NCBI RefSeq assembly: GCF_004664715.2
Contig: NC_051082.1
Span: 7,818,498-7,882,497 of the forward strand
Direction of reading: 5' to 3'
From: Peromyscus leucopus
Taxonomy: Eukaryota; Chordata; Mammalia; Rodentia; Cricetidae
DNA: 64,000 nucleotides
The position numbers were made by a program, and so were the translations under genes. Shown one piece after another: positions 1 through 9,889 of the stretch (position 1 is its first letter; every line of letters begins with the position of its first letter). The notes below the pieces were generated by a model, which saw only the letters and a program-made list of their open reading frames with translations, was not told the origin of the DNA and searched no databases.

Positions 1-741
1 AGCACGTGAATTTCTCTGGCCTGCTTCTTTCTTAAAAAGGACCAGGTAAACTCTCAGCTCATTGGATATGAATAACTCCTTTCTTGAAACCTCCATGGCA
101 GTACGAAGCACAACAACTGTGCGTAAACACAAGGATTAATGTCTCTTTTCTCTGTTGTTATGGACTACAAATGCCCTGAGGACAGCAAATTAAGGAGGAA
201 AAAAGGTGACCTGTGGGGCTCACGGTCTTTCCAGGCTACAGTTCCCCTCCGGCAAACAGAATTCAAGGCTGCAGGAAGCCAGAAGCAGCCTGGTCCAAAC
301 AATGACATCCACAAATCAGAATGAGAAACAGGCAAGCGATGCACCCCTAAGTGTCTATCAAAGCTTTGGCCCTTATCACACAATCGCCGGTCAGGGTCCT
401 CATAACATCTGGGGGATGTATCCCTAGCTACAATAAAAAATGGAGTCCTTCCCTCGGAAAAATTTAATATAATCAAAGATACAACAGCACACACAACACA
501 AACACAACACAACACACACACACAGGAGCACGTCATATGATAGCCCAAATGATGGTTCTAGAACCTGGTCTAAGTTAATAACTCGCCACTTATACGATCT
601 GGCCAATAAGTAAGAGGTTGTTAAATAAGAAGCATGCGCCCAAGAAATGGAACAAACTACTCTTTCTTACCCTCCATCAGTCAGCTGAGGTTAGCTTAAA
701 TAGACTTTTCCAAGCCATACTATGCACGCTACAACAATGAA
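1..741. other. Single-copy flank, no gene recognised
   Basis: Sequence upstream of the LTR element. Only short ORFs are present and none resembles a known protein. A CA/ACAAC-rich simple stretch lies at about 482-524. I see no exon with convincing splice sites. Confidence 0.6.
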
Positions 742-749
742 TTAAACGG

Positions 750-1401
750 TGCTTCTTAGCCCAACGGATCTAAACAGTATCTTCCTCTCAATTAAAAAAT
801 CAAACTCGAGGCCGAGTTTTTTGGGTCCGCATGCTGTTAGATCAGAAGCAGACGAGAAACTAGCCCACAGCATATCTCAACCGTCGCCGATGTCTCAAGC
901 TGGTCTTGTCCTCACCTCAAGAAAAACTGGGAGGCCGTCTGAGTCCTCAAATGCCCGCCCCGAATGGGTCTCAAGCTGGAATTATCTGCTTCAATTAAGC
1001 ATGAATGCTTTAACCAGCCAGCGAAAATGCTTATCCAGCACCAATTCCTCTTACTATGCCAAAAATGAATTTCCTAGTTTCTCGCCCTCACGCCTTATAC
1101 TATCTTCCCTGCTTTCCCTACCACCACTCCCCTGGAATAAAAGGCTGAGCTTTTCTGGGATAAAGGCGTTCACCAATGCTTGGCTATTTCCCAATTGGCC
1201 CTTGACTCGACAGATGACCATAGGGATTTCTATCTCTGAAGTGCTAGGGAATAAAGGTGTGAGGCAAACCATTTTTTTCTATGCCTTGTGGTTATCTAGT
1301 GGCTGTCCCTGTTCTCCTTGACCCGCGCAGATAAATATTTATTAAGGTGGTAAACAGCAATATTTTATGTTTGGGGTGAAAACAATAGCCTCAAGACCAC
1401 A
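750..1401 (-). repeat. 3' LTR of the Tgfbr1-carrying element, insertion-rich copy
   Basis: It aligns collinearly with 2737-3283 but is about 105 bases longer because of many scattered 1-6 base insertions. Its outer end starts TG and its inner end reads CCACA, directly abutting the polypurine tract. The two LTRs of one element are identical at insertion and normally diverge mainly by substitution, so this pattern is odd. A 190-codon plus-strand ORF crossing it is incidental. Confidence 0.8.
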
Positions 1402-1415
1402 TCTCCTCTCTTTTT
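1402..1415 (-). promoter_or_regulatory. Polypurine tract (plus-strand DNA primer site)
   Basis: On the minus strand AAAAAGAGAGGAGA lies immediately upstream of the TGTGG start of the 3' LTR. An uninterrupted purine run in exactly this place is the expected polypurine tract of an LTR retroelement. Confidence 0.85.
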
Positions 1416-1649
1416 GTCTAAAATTAAAGAAAGCTTATTAACTAATACAACAAAACTATCTAATAAGTATAATACAATATATACAGACAAAAATTACATT
1501 AATGATGTCTAGTCCATTAACATTTGACAGATTCAGATAAAAACTCCATTATATATATTAACAATGTTCCAGTCCAGTAACATCTGATAAACTCAGACCA
1601 AAAAATTTTCATTACTTATCTTATTTTAAAACAAGTAGTTCCTTTTTAA

Positions 1650-1850
1650 AAGAAGATTCCATAATCTCCCTTTTTATCTTATCATATCCATATTTTCTCT
1701 TTTTTCTTTTCATAATAGATTCATTAGTCTACCTTTTGTCATTTTTATATCTTCCCCTTTTTCTTCAGTGTTAGATTCGATGATCTACCTATTTATCCTA
1801 TTATTTCTTTATCTTTTTTTCTCAAAGTAGATTCGATGATCTATCTCATA
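1650..1850 (-). repeat. Degenerate 56-63 bp tandem repeat inside the element
   Basis: The motif AGATTCGATGATCTA and close variants recur on the plus strand at 1654, 1717, 1773 and 1829, giving spacings of 63, 56 and 56 bases. The motifs are separated by T-rich (minus-strand A/G-rich) DNA. It lies between the second ORF and the polypurine tract. Function is unknown. Confidence 0.75.
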
Positions 1851-2122
1851 TCTATATTCTCTTTTTCTTTTTGCTTTCTAGGGGTGAAGATATCTTTAGG
1901 GAATCTTGAAAAGAAAATTTTTGGGTTAATCGTCAAGTCCTGTATCATTTGTCCATTCTCTGCATAAAAGGAAAGTTCAGGGCTTGTTTCAAGTCCTTGT
2001 TCAAGTAGTCTGTCAGGCTGGATCATCTCAGCTAGTCCTCTAGAAATTGTCCTGACCAGTTTGTAGTCCAAAGTCGATTTTTCTATGGTGTTAATCAGCT
2101 TAATGGCTTTATCATAGTCCAT
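1841..2122 (-). CDS. Hypothetical 93-codon ORF in the element interior
   Basis: I do not recognise this product. It is Lys/Glu/Ile rich with a basic, charged C-terminus and no obvious zinc knuckle, protease or RT motif. Its ATG lies six bases beyond the TGA that ends the Tgfbr1-derived ORF and is in the same frame. The two ORFs may therefore be one reading frame split by a single stop. It could be a degenerate gag remnant, another captured host fragment, or non-coding sequence open by chance. No cellular homologue is claimed. Confidence 0.3.
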   Translation of the reverse strand: MDYDKAIKLINTIEKSTLDYKLVRTISRGLAEMIQPDRLLEQGLETSPELSFYAENGQMIQDLTINPKIFFSRFPKDIFTPRKQKEKENIDMR

Positions 2123-2128
2123 GTGGAA

Positions 2129-2509
2129 TCATCGTTTGTAGGATCCTGTCATCTTTTTGAAGATTTCAAAGTCACTGTTAGGCGTGGTCATGGTTTCATG
2201 CAGACTCTTTTTTTTTTTTTTTCCTCCTCTGTGGTTTGGAGCAATCACAGTCTGATAAATGTCTCTCTCTCGGAACCATGAACATTTTTCTCTAGTACAG
2301 GAAATCTTCACAGCAATTTCTCCCCACCATTTTTCTTGCCAAACTTTTCCAAACTGACCTTTGCCGATGCTTTCTTGTAACACGATGGTCCTGGCAATTC
2401 TTCTCTGAACCAACAGCAGTAAACCCTTCATCCCAGGTAGCAGCATCACAGCAGTCACCAACACTATGAGAAGGAGCTGGCAACGTGGAGCAGTAGCCAC
2501 TGCTTCCAT
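2129..2509 (-). pseudogene. Tgfbr1: Captured, internally deleted TGF-beta receptor type-1 fragment within an ERV
   Basis: This 126-codon ORF starts at an ATG in good context (GGGACCATGG). The DNA just upstream also resembles the Tgfbr1 5'UTR. Residues 1-29 match the TGFBR1 signal peptide (MEA start, Leu/Val-rich core). Residues 30-88 jump to the end of the GS region and the kinase N-lobe: [14 protein letters not shown], a glycine loop read as GKGQFGKVW, and the AVK lysine equivalent to the ATP-binding lysine. Residues 89-95 jump again to the APNHR segment before the kinase P+1 region. An A15 tract (2208-2222, T on plus) then encodes a lysine run, and residues 101-126 are unrelated. Ectodomain, transmembrane segment, GS box and catalytic loop are missing, so kinase activity is not expected. 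Lack of introns fits capture from RNA. Whether it was ever translated is unknown. Confidence 0.88.
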
Positions 2510-2716
2510 GGTCCCACCACTGTTTGTGGCTCAGTCCGGGTCAAAGCTTCTCCCAAGCCTCCTAGGCCGGCTCAAACTCGGGATCCTACTGCCTCTGTTC
2601 TCCTTCAGCAAATCCTACCGGCGTGCGCCACCACCACCACCACCGGCTGAGTGTAGCTTGGGCCTGAGCTGGGGCTCACAAGGCCACAGGCAAACAGCTT
2701 TTTCATGAATTCGTAA
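2510..2716 (-). other. Element leader including Tgfbr1 5'UTR-like sequence
   Basis: This lies between the PBS and the ATG of the captured ORF. The part next to the ATG (minus strand GCCACAAACAGTGGTGGGACC) resembles the GC-rich Tgfbr1 5'UTR in decayed form. The distal part near 2630-2645 holds a GGT-rich run and a GGCGCACGCC string reminiscent of B1. Packaging signals cannot be judged by eye. Confidence 0.5.
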
Positions 2717-2734
2717 CACGAACGTTGGGCGCCA
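2717..2734 (-). promoter_or_regulatory. Primer-binding site, tRNA-Lys type
   Basis: The minus strand reads TGGCGCCCAACGTTCGTG, two bases downstream of the 5' LTR end. The first 13 bases agree with the complement of the 3' end of tRNA-Lys(1,2), the primer used by several betaretroviruses. The last five bases mostly differ. Position and sequence together identify it. Confidence 0.88.
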
Positions 2735-2736
2735 GA

Positions 2737-3283
2737 TGTTGCAGGAATCTTAAAAGTTCTTATTAATAAAATCAAACTCGAGGCCAGTTTTTGGGGTCCA
2801 TGCTGGTAGATCAGAGAGACAGAACTAGCCACAGCTATCTCACCTCGCCGATCCTCAGCTGGTCTTGTCTCCTCAGACTGGAGGCCTCTGAGTCCTCATC
2901 CGGAATGGGTCTCAGCTGAATTATGCTGCTCAAAACCTAAATGCTTAACCAGCCACATGCTTACCAGCCAAATTCCTAACCAGCCAAATGCTTCTAGTTT
3001 TCTCGCCCTCACGCCTTATATATCTTCCTGCTTTTCTACCACCACTCCCTGGGATTAAAGGCTGCTTTCTGGGATTTTAAAGGCGTGTCACCATGCTTGG
3101 CTATTTCCAATTGTGCCTTGAACTTCACAGAGATCCAGAGGGATTTTCTATCTCTTGAATGCTAGGATTAAAGGTGTGAGTGCAACCATTTTCTAGCCTT
3201 TGTATCTAGTGGCTGTCTGTTCTCTGACCCCCAGATAAATTTATTAGGGTACACAATATTTTGGGGAACACAATACCACCACA
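2737..3283 (-). repeat. 5' LTR of the Tgfbr1-carrying element
   Basis: 547 bp, running TGTGGTGGTATTGTG to CCTGCAACA on the minus strand. A TATA-like ATATATAAGG lies near 3016-3025. Its 3' terminus matches that of the solo LTR at 44246-44736. The middle contains sequence derived from B1 SINEs. The copy has small one-base indels but far fewer than its partner LTR. Confidence 0.85.
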
Positions 3284-3289
3284 TTACGG

Positions 3290-4160
3290 TATTTATGGTA
3301 TCAGAAATCCTTGAACCTATGACATCAGACACCAGGGAAAGTGTTGGGGATGTTCTCACCAGTGTGGCAGCAGCTGTTGCTAGACACTGAGCTCAGTGTC
3401 TGGCTCAAAATGTGATGGGCTTGTGAGTAAGTGTTCCAGGAATAAGCCATTCTCTGATGACATATGGAAACCAGCCGGTTATCCTCAAGAGTAAGGAGAG
3501 AAGCAGGTATGTAGCACCGCAGTGGGTTGATAGCTAATGGAGTCCATCTGGTTGCCATTCTGAGTTCACAGTATCATTGCATTGCATTCTGGAAACAAAC
3601 ATCTCCCACCTTCCACTGCTTAATTCATAGTACCATCTTGTCATGTTTCACTCCAGTCTTCCGTGATTCACTAAAAACTGCCTTCAAACATCAGTTCCCC
3701 ATCGCTGCCCCTGATCCTCTTTGAGGACTCAACCCTTTTCTAAATTTCCCAGAAGTTTCTTCTTCAAGACCCTGGGTGTCTTGACTCTTAAGACTCAAAG
3801 CAGAGGATTCTGAAGCCTGCACTATTTGTAAGATCTCCCAGTTGGTTTGTGAGTGCTTGATCCAGGAGACGGTATTGGTGGGCTCATCCACTAGGCAATG
3901 ATTTATAGCGCCCCCACTCTTTGTCACCATCACGCTAAGCAGTGATGACCCTGGGCAACCAAAACAGACAGCATTCTCGTCCTCCTAGAGTGGACAGTTG
4001 AGCAGGGACCGTGGGAAAGGGATCAGTCATGCAGTAAATGCAGAAGACCCAGTGACCCCAGAGCTATCATGGATGTCCAGCAAGGCTCTCACCAGCTAGA
4101 AGGCAGCGGGATGACTGAGAGTTTAGTAACCAACAGGGAAGGGTGAGGCAGAGCTGAGCC
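3290..4160. other. Single-copy DNA, no gene recognised
   Basis: Apart from short chance ORFs nothing is recognised. Base composition is ordinary and there are no clear repeats. Confidence 0.55.
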
Positions 4161-4164
4161 TGTG

Positions 4165-4272
4165 GTACAGCCTTGCCATTCTCCCAAGCAGGAAGCTGAG
4201 GCGGGAGGATTGTAAGGTCAATACCTGTGGGTCAACTTTATGAGACTCTTTCTCAAAAAAAAAAAAAAAAAA
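4165..4272 (+). repeat. B1/B4-like SINE fragment with A18 tail
   Basis: A diverged 'gaagctgaggcgggaggatt' segment is followed by a diverged GAGACTCTTTCTC and an 18-base A run (4255-4272), the layout of a 7SL-derived SINE 3' half. Confidence 0.55.
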
Positions 4273-4284
4273 TGGCTGTGGGGT

Positions 4285-4600
4285 AAAGGAGGCTGGGCTG
4301 ATGGTTTATTAGGTAAAGAGTTTGATGTCCAAGCAAGAGACTGGCATTCTGATTCCCTGAAACAGTGTCCGTGCTGGATTAGTGGGGTGGGCTACCTGTA
4401 ATCCTAGCACTCAGGAGGCCAAGATCAGGGATCCCCAGAGCAAGCTTGCTACCTAGACTAGATGAATTGTCAGGTGCTGGGTTCAAGTGAGGGACTTGGG
4501 GAGATCGACACTCAGTGTCCACATCTGGTCTCCACACATCCATGTGCCCACACACATGCCACCCTGTAAACACACACAGACACCTGCACCCCACACAAAT
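4285..4600 (+). repeat. B4 SINE
   Basis: An ID-like head is followed by 'cctgtaatcctagcactcag', a ggttcaagtgag segment, and a tail of 'ctggtctccacaca' with CA-rich DNA. This is the composite ID plus B1 structure of B4. Confidence 0.8.
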
Positions 4601-4618
4601 ATTCACACAAAGGGAGGA

Positions 4619-4692
4619 ACCAGCTATACATCTGTGGCAAGACACTTGCCTAGCATGTACAAGGTCCTGACTTCCCTTGTAACCACAAAAAA
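4619..4692 (+). repeat. ID-type SINE
   Basis: The string 'acacttgcctagcatgtaca' followed by 'aggtcctg' and a short A run matches the ID element/BC1-like tRNA-Ala-derived head. It sits just downstream of the B4. Confidence 0.7.
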
Positions 4693-4699
4693 AATGAAT

Positions 4700-6720
4700 T
4701 CAAAAGACTGAGGCAGTAGTGAGAACTCCGATGAGGGGGGAGGAGGAGGACTCCCGGGAGGACTGAAGGCCTCAGACAGAGAAGGCAGCAGGTGGGTGAG
4801 AGCATTTTGATTAAGACAGAGAATGCCACAGAGTCTGGAGGGCTGGAGCAGGAGTGAGATCATCCAACTGTGAGTTGAGAGTTGAGCCTAAGCGTGGCGG
4901 GAAGCCATCGGCAGACAGCGGCACAATCTGAATTGGCAACTTTTCAAAAGCATCACAGGGCTTCTCCCCACCCCACGGCGCCTGTGGATAAGATGTCATT
5001 GTGGAAATGAAGAGGTCTGTTCTAGAATTCTAGGGGGAAAATTTACCAGGAATTGGGCTCTCGGAACTTCTGCCTCCTCCCCTGTCTTCTTGCCCAACAG
5101 GTGAACTAATTCCATTTCAAGATTGACTGTGGACTCTTGGGTTTGCAAAGAAAGGAAGTATAAGTCCATACATACCCTCTTCCTGTTCTTCACAGCTCCC
5201 CCATCCCAGGCAGCAACATTATCAGGGGCTTGTTGCATAGCAACACCCCAGGAACAGACACTGGAGCAAGGGTGTGCTGGGTTGGACAAGGCTTGATAGA
5301 TGGCCTTGGGTGTGGGCAGTAGGGTTTCATGAGGTTGTGCAGCATCTGTGCAGCATCTCACTCTTATGGTTCAGGTGGGACCCATCCCAGTCCTGGTTCT
5401 AAGACTAAGATGGTCCCAGAGTAGCCAATCGGATGTTCACATTGTGATGCTGGTCTTACTGACTGATGTATGCAGTTATGACTCACTAAAAACCAGAGTC
5501 CATTCACTGAAATTTGAGGAAGTGCCATTAAGAAAGAATATTTCCTTCCTCTTTTCCTGGGGTTACTGGAAAAAATCCAGGATGTGGATGGTCTTCTTAT
5601 ATAAGAGAGATGTCAGCAAGGAGATGAGACTTCAGGGAATGTCAACTCAACCTATCAATCCAGTTGAAATTATCAGGATTTTAGTTGTATGAACAGATAA
5701 AAGAAACATACCCACACAGTTTTCTCTGTATTAAGTTTCTCTGTCTTACTACCCAGAGTCCCCACTGCTACAGGAGCCTTCCCATCCAATTCTCACCGCA
5801 TTTCCGTTCATCAGACTTCATAACTGGAGGAGATGGAGGTGGACCACACACAGGAGTGTCCTCGATGGCCATCTCCATTTTCACACGAGAGATGGGAAAA
5901 TCAGAACTCCTGTGAAAGAGAGGAATGAAGAAAGAAACAAGAGTAGGCAGTCCAGTTGTAGCAGGCAGGAGACAGGCTCCACCCCCAGGAAGCTTTCCCA
6001 AGTAGAGCGATCTGTTTCAGGAGCTCGCCCTCCCCAGCATCTTTTCTGTGCCTGGGACATTGGGGCACAGAGCTCTTCATCAGTCCAGCTGTAAGCGCTG
6101 GATCAGGACAGTGTCTCAAAAAGATGAAGGAAGAAAAAAAATGAGAGAGAAGGGGAGGAAAAGGAGGCAGGGATGGAGGGAGGCAGGGAGAGTGATTTCT
6201 TAAGTCAGCACATCTCGGCATTGACTGTAGTGTGAATCATGGCAGGGTCCCTACCGCCAGAGAGTCTGGTTTAATTCATCATGGGAGGGAGGAAATACTT
6301 CTTGTTCTCTTCAAGAATATGTTAGTGGAGTTCAAATCTTCTGATTAAACTGTGTGCCAGTTTCGCTATTACTAGGAGCGGCTTGAAAATGCCCAGTCTT
6401 GGCCGCACCCCAAGCCTGCTGAATTTGAACTTTGCTGTAGAGCAATTTCCTCTGAATTGAGACTCAAGAAGTAAACACGAATGTCACATGTCTGGTAAAG
6501 TGGAAGCTTGCGGGATTCTGGAAGGACCCTCGGCAGCTTTATGGCAGCAGTGGGCAGAGGCTGTGGACAGAGACTCTGACCAGCTGAGCCACAGAGAGGA
6601 GATCCTGTGGACCTGTACAGCTGTCTGTGTGATGTGCAGAGAGGTCCAGGCATGCAGCTTCGTGAGTCACCCAGATTGGGCTGGGCTTCCCAATGATGCA
6701 GCCGCTTTTAAATCATCCAT
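4700..6720. other. Single-copy DNA with a polypurine stretch, no gene recognised
   Basis: Only short ORFs with no recognisable products. A purine-rich run lies at about 6116-6192 (GAAGGAAGAAAA, then GGAGGAAAAGGAGG). Confidence 0.5.
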
Positions 6721-6839
6721 GTGAGTGACCCCTTACCCACACCCCTGTTAGAAACCCCAATAGAAACTCACTGGTCCATCAAGTTGGGCATTGGTACAAC
6801 GATTACTTGTGTATCTGCTGTGGGCTTCCTTCCTGGGGA

Positions 6840-6841
<2 letters not shown>

Positions 6842-6894
<53 letters not shown>

Positions 6895-7112
6895 TGTGTC
6901 TGTGTCTGTGTCTGTGTCTGTGTCTGTCTCTCTCTCCCTCTGTCTCTCTCCGTGTATGTCTGTGTGTGTCTGCCTGCCTCTCTCTCTGTCTATCTGTGTC
7001 TGTTTTTTCTGTCTATCTGTCTCTGTATGTCTGTGCCTGTGTGTATGTGTGTGTGTGTGAATGAGAGTGTGTGTGTGTGTGTGAATGAGAGTGTGTGTGT
7101 GTGTGTGTGTGT
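6842..7112. repeat. Compound (GT)n/(TGTGTC)n/(CT) microsatellite
   Basis: A pure GT run at 6842-6892 is followed by TGTGTC hexamers, mixed CT/GT tracts and a final GT block broken by two 'gaatgaga' interruptions. Reading frames across it are low-complexity artefacts. Confidence 0.97.
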
Positions 7113-8760
7113 ATTGAGTATCCCCAGGAAACATCTGTCACACAACAAACCCGGGGTGTCTAGAAGAGTCTTGCGCACATTCAAATTCAAGGAGCAAGAT
7201 GCAGGGACTCTCCCTATCCCCAAACCAGCTCCCGCTCTGGGGAGACAGAAAGCAGGGTTCTGAGACCTGCAGCCTCCGTGATGTCCGCAGAGAATCCCTC
7301 TGCACTGGAAGGAAGGGTGGGTGTGCCCTCCCACCAAACAAAGAGGGAGAGGTCGATTTCTAGAACAATCTTGCACACTCATAGCCTCCATTTCTCTACT
7401 GCAGCTGCTTCCTCAACTTGGTTGACTGTCCTGTGGAATGGACACTCAAGTCACCCACGAATGGAGCAGCCCAGGTCACAACTCCAGGCAGGGCTGTGAT
7501 TCAGAAGAGTGGCAGCCTTCTCGCAGGTGTGGCTACCCTGGGGCCAGCTGCACCAACAGCATGCCCCTCCCTCCAGCTGACATTGGTGAGACTGTCAATC
7601 ACCCGGGGGGGGGGGGTCTTCTTCTGGAGAAGCCAGGACTCTGCACCTCCTACCTGGAAGTGATACTGCAGTGGATGTGGAGCTGAGGATGCCTTTGACT
7701 TGACAGATAATGTCAGAAGACCCACCAGGGAGTACCCCTGTGCGGGGAGGATTCTCCCAGGCGACCTCATTTTTAACAAAACCCTAAGATGCAATTGTGA
7801 AAAGTGACACCATTTTGCACCAGGGGCCTTACATCCCCTTGAATATTACAGCTGAATTCCCAAATTGGCCTGAACATCAGAATTACCTGAGGACCTTTGC
7901 AAAATACACTCCTTGCAAGAGTTCAGCTCTGAAGTGGGCTAAGGATATTTATTTTTAAAATGTCCTCAAATAATTACAATGTAACAGACTCATGCTCTGA
8001 CTGGTTTTGGAGAATTTCCGACCAAACTGTCACCACCTAGCTACAACAGACCTGAGAAATTCTTTCCCTTACTTCCCATCTTAAATTTTTATGTTCGTGA
8101 CACCAAGTCCAGCTCCTACCCCAGGGCAAGAGCATCTTCCTAGTTAGTGGCTCTAAATGAGTGGAGCTATGATGGTGGCTGGATGCACGCACACAGGCCG
8201 GGGAAGAGGAGGGGAGGAGGGCGAGAAGATCCACCTAGGAGCTCTTAGATTTGGGCATTTACCCAGACCCTTGCACTAAGTGCCTGCCTCAAAAGCTTTC
8301 TTTTAAATTTCACGGTTCCGAAATAATGGGTGCGCTCTCAGCAGTGGGCAGTGTCACGTGCGATTCAAATTACTCAGGGTGTGTGGCGAAAACCCCCTGC
8401 CAGTTCAGGCACTGAGTCAGCAGCGTCTGGGAAGATGGGGAGGCTGACTGCTGAAAAGCAGCAGAAGCTCCTGGCCTCGGGAAATCAACCGGAAGTTATC
8501 ACCTGCTCACAGAGAACAACCACCCTGGGCTTGTTTTGAATATCAGCTTGGGCATCAGCCACCCAGGCTCTCTTCTTTCTGGTCTGACCTCTTTTCCTCT
8601 GCCTCCTGCATCCATCCCCATCTTGTCTCCCAGAGCTGTAGGGCATTCTTTTCAAGACTCTGAGCTCACCTCCACCCCTCTCTAGATGGAATCTGCAGGC
8701 ACCCTCTTACCAAGACTCTCACCATCAAGAATACATGTCTGACCTGAGGGGTGGGGGGTG
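7113..8760. other. Single-copy DNA, no gene recognised
   Basis: Short ORFs only. A G12 homopolymer sits at about 7605-7616. No repeat family was identified. Confidence 0.5.
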
Positions 8761-8761
8761 G

Positions 8762-9030
8762 AAGTGCAGGGCTCAGTGAGTAAAGCTATTACCACACAAG
8801 CACCAAGATACCTGTCATCCCAACGCTGGGGTGACAGAGACAGGAAGATCCCTGTGGCTTGCCGGTGAGCCAGTCTAGACAGATTGATAAGCTCCGGGTT
8901 CAGTGAAAGAGCCTGTCTCAAAAAACAAGGTGGGCAGTGACTGGAGAAGAAATTGACATACACCTCTGGCCTCCACATACACATATGTACACATGTACAC
9001 ATGTACACACGTACACACACATACACACTT
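8762..9030 (+). repeat. B4 SINE
   Basis: 'gtgcagggctcagtgagtaa' head, 'tcatcccaacgctggggtga' middle, 'gagcctgtctcaaaaaacaa', then 'cctctggcctccacatacac' leading into CA-rich tail. A 'cttcacagaagaatgttggtcca' unit (about 23 bases) is duplicated at 9028 and 9062. Confidence 0.85.
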
Positions 9031-9152
9031 CACAGAAGAATGTTGGTCCACACACACACACACTTCACAGAAGAATGTTGGTCCAGCCAATTTTCCTCTC
9101 AAACAAATGTTAAAAAGATGCTGCCACAGTCCCCAGCCCCATTGGAGCTCAA

Positions 9153-9154
<2 letters not shown>

Positions 9155-9219
<65 letters not shown>

Positions 9220-9340
9220 CTCTGTGTGTGTGTGTGTGTGTCTGTGTGTCTGTGTGTCTCTGTGTGTGTGCATGTGTGTATCTTTCTCTGTCTCTCTGTC
9301 TCTCTGTGTGTCTCTCTCTGTCTCTGTCTCTCTGCCTCTG

Positions 9341-9395
<55 letters not shown>
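9155..9395. repeat. Compound (CT)n-(GT)n-(CT)n microsatellite
   Basis: CT run 9155-9223, GT run and mixed GT/CT to about 9345, then a second CT run to about 9393. Confidence 0.97.
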
Positions 9396-9397
<2 letters not shown>

Positions 9398-9540
9398 ATG
9401 TAGTCATTTTCCCATGTAGTCCCATGGCTCTCATGAGCATCTACATGCTAAAGATTGTAAAACATCTTCATTTTCAATCCATCCTCTGGCCTCAGCATGT
9501 GTATATCTCACTGTAGGATTAAGATATCCACTTTGGACTC

Positions 9541-9889
9541 TGTAGTCATTTGAATGAAAATGGCCCCCATATGCTCATAGGGAGTGACACTATTTAAAAG
9601 GATTTGGATGTGTGGCCTTGTTGGAGTAGGTGGGGCCTTATGCGACACACTTGGAGGAAGTGTGTGTCACTGAGGGAGAGCTTGAGGTTTCAGAGGTTCT
9701 CTTCCTGCTGCCTTCCAATGCAGATGTATGACCCTCAGGTTCCTTCTCCAGCAACATGTCTGCCTCCATGACGATAATGGACTAAAGCTCTGAAACAGTA
9801 AGCCAGCCCCACTTAAATATCTCCCCTTATAAGATTTGACACAGTCATGGTTTCTCTTCACATCAATAAAACCCAAAGCAAATTCCAAC
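9541..9889 (+). repeat. MT-type ERVL-MaLR LTR
   Basis: It shows the family hallmarks in order: 'atggcccccatatgctcata', 'gtgtggccttgttggag', 'gaggaagtgtgtgtcactga', 'gtaagccagccccactt', and a 3' end related to 'cacagcaatagaaacc'. It starts TGTAGTC after GGACTC. The right end is diverged and I found no clear target duplication. Confidence 0.85.

Larger units (their letters stand above)
742..3289 (-). mobile_element. Non-autonomous class II ERV-like element carrying a captured Tgfbr1 fragment
   Basis: Two related LTRs (750-1401 and 2737-3283) bracket a 1.3-kb interior in minus orientation. Reading the minus strand, the order is LTR, two-base spacer, PBS beginning TGGCGCCCAACG, a leader of about 200 bases, a Tgfbr1-derived ORF, an unrecognised A/T-rich interior, polypurine tract, LTR. 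The right flank is TTACGG (3284-3289) and the left flank reads TTAAACGG (742-749), compatible with a 6-bp target duplication carrying an AA insertion. Six-base duplications and a lysine PBS are known properties of betaretrovirus-like (ERVK) elements. No gag, protease, polymerase or envelope motif was seen, so mobilisation would have needed proteins in trans. The layout resembles acute-transduction retroviruses in which host sequence replaces viral genes. That interpretation is inference; the order of parts is read directly. Confidence 0.85.

Noticed and set aside
749..1321. 190-codon plus-strand ORF
   Set aside because: It lies antisense across the insertion-rich LTR; its openness is not supported by the partner LTR and no protein family is apparent.
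2208..2222. T15/A15 tract as the tail of an independent processed pseudogene
   Set aside because: Not excluded, but the Tgfbr1 segment sits exactly between PBS and PPT, I saw no target duplication around it, and it lacks the receptor 3'UTR expected upstream of a genuine poly(A) tail. Capture within the element is favoured.
6721..7263. Cys/Val-, Ser/Leu- and Thr/His-rich ORFs of 85-180 codons
   Set aside because: They are translations of GT/CT microsatellites.
8875..9516. Arg/Glu- and Leu/Ser-repeat ORFs up to 187 codons
   Set aside because: They are translations of the CT/GT microsatellite at 9155-9395.
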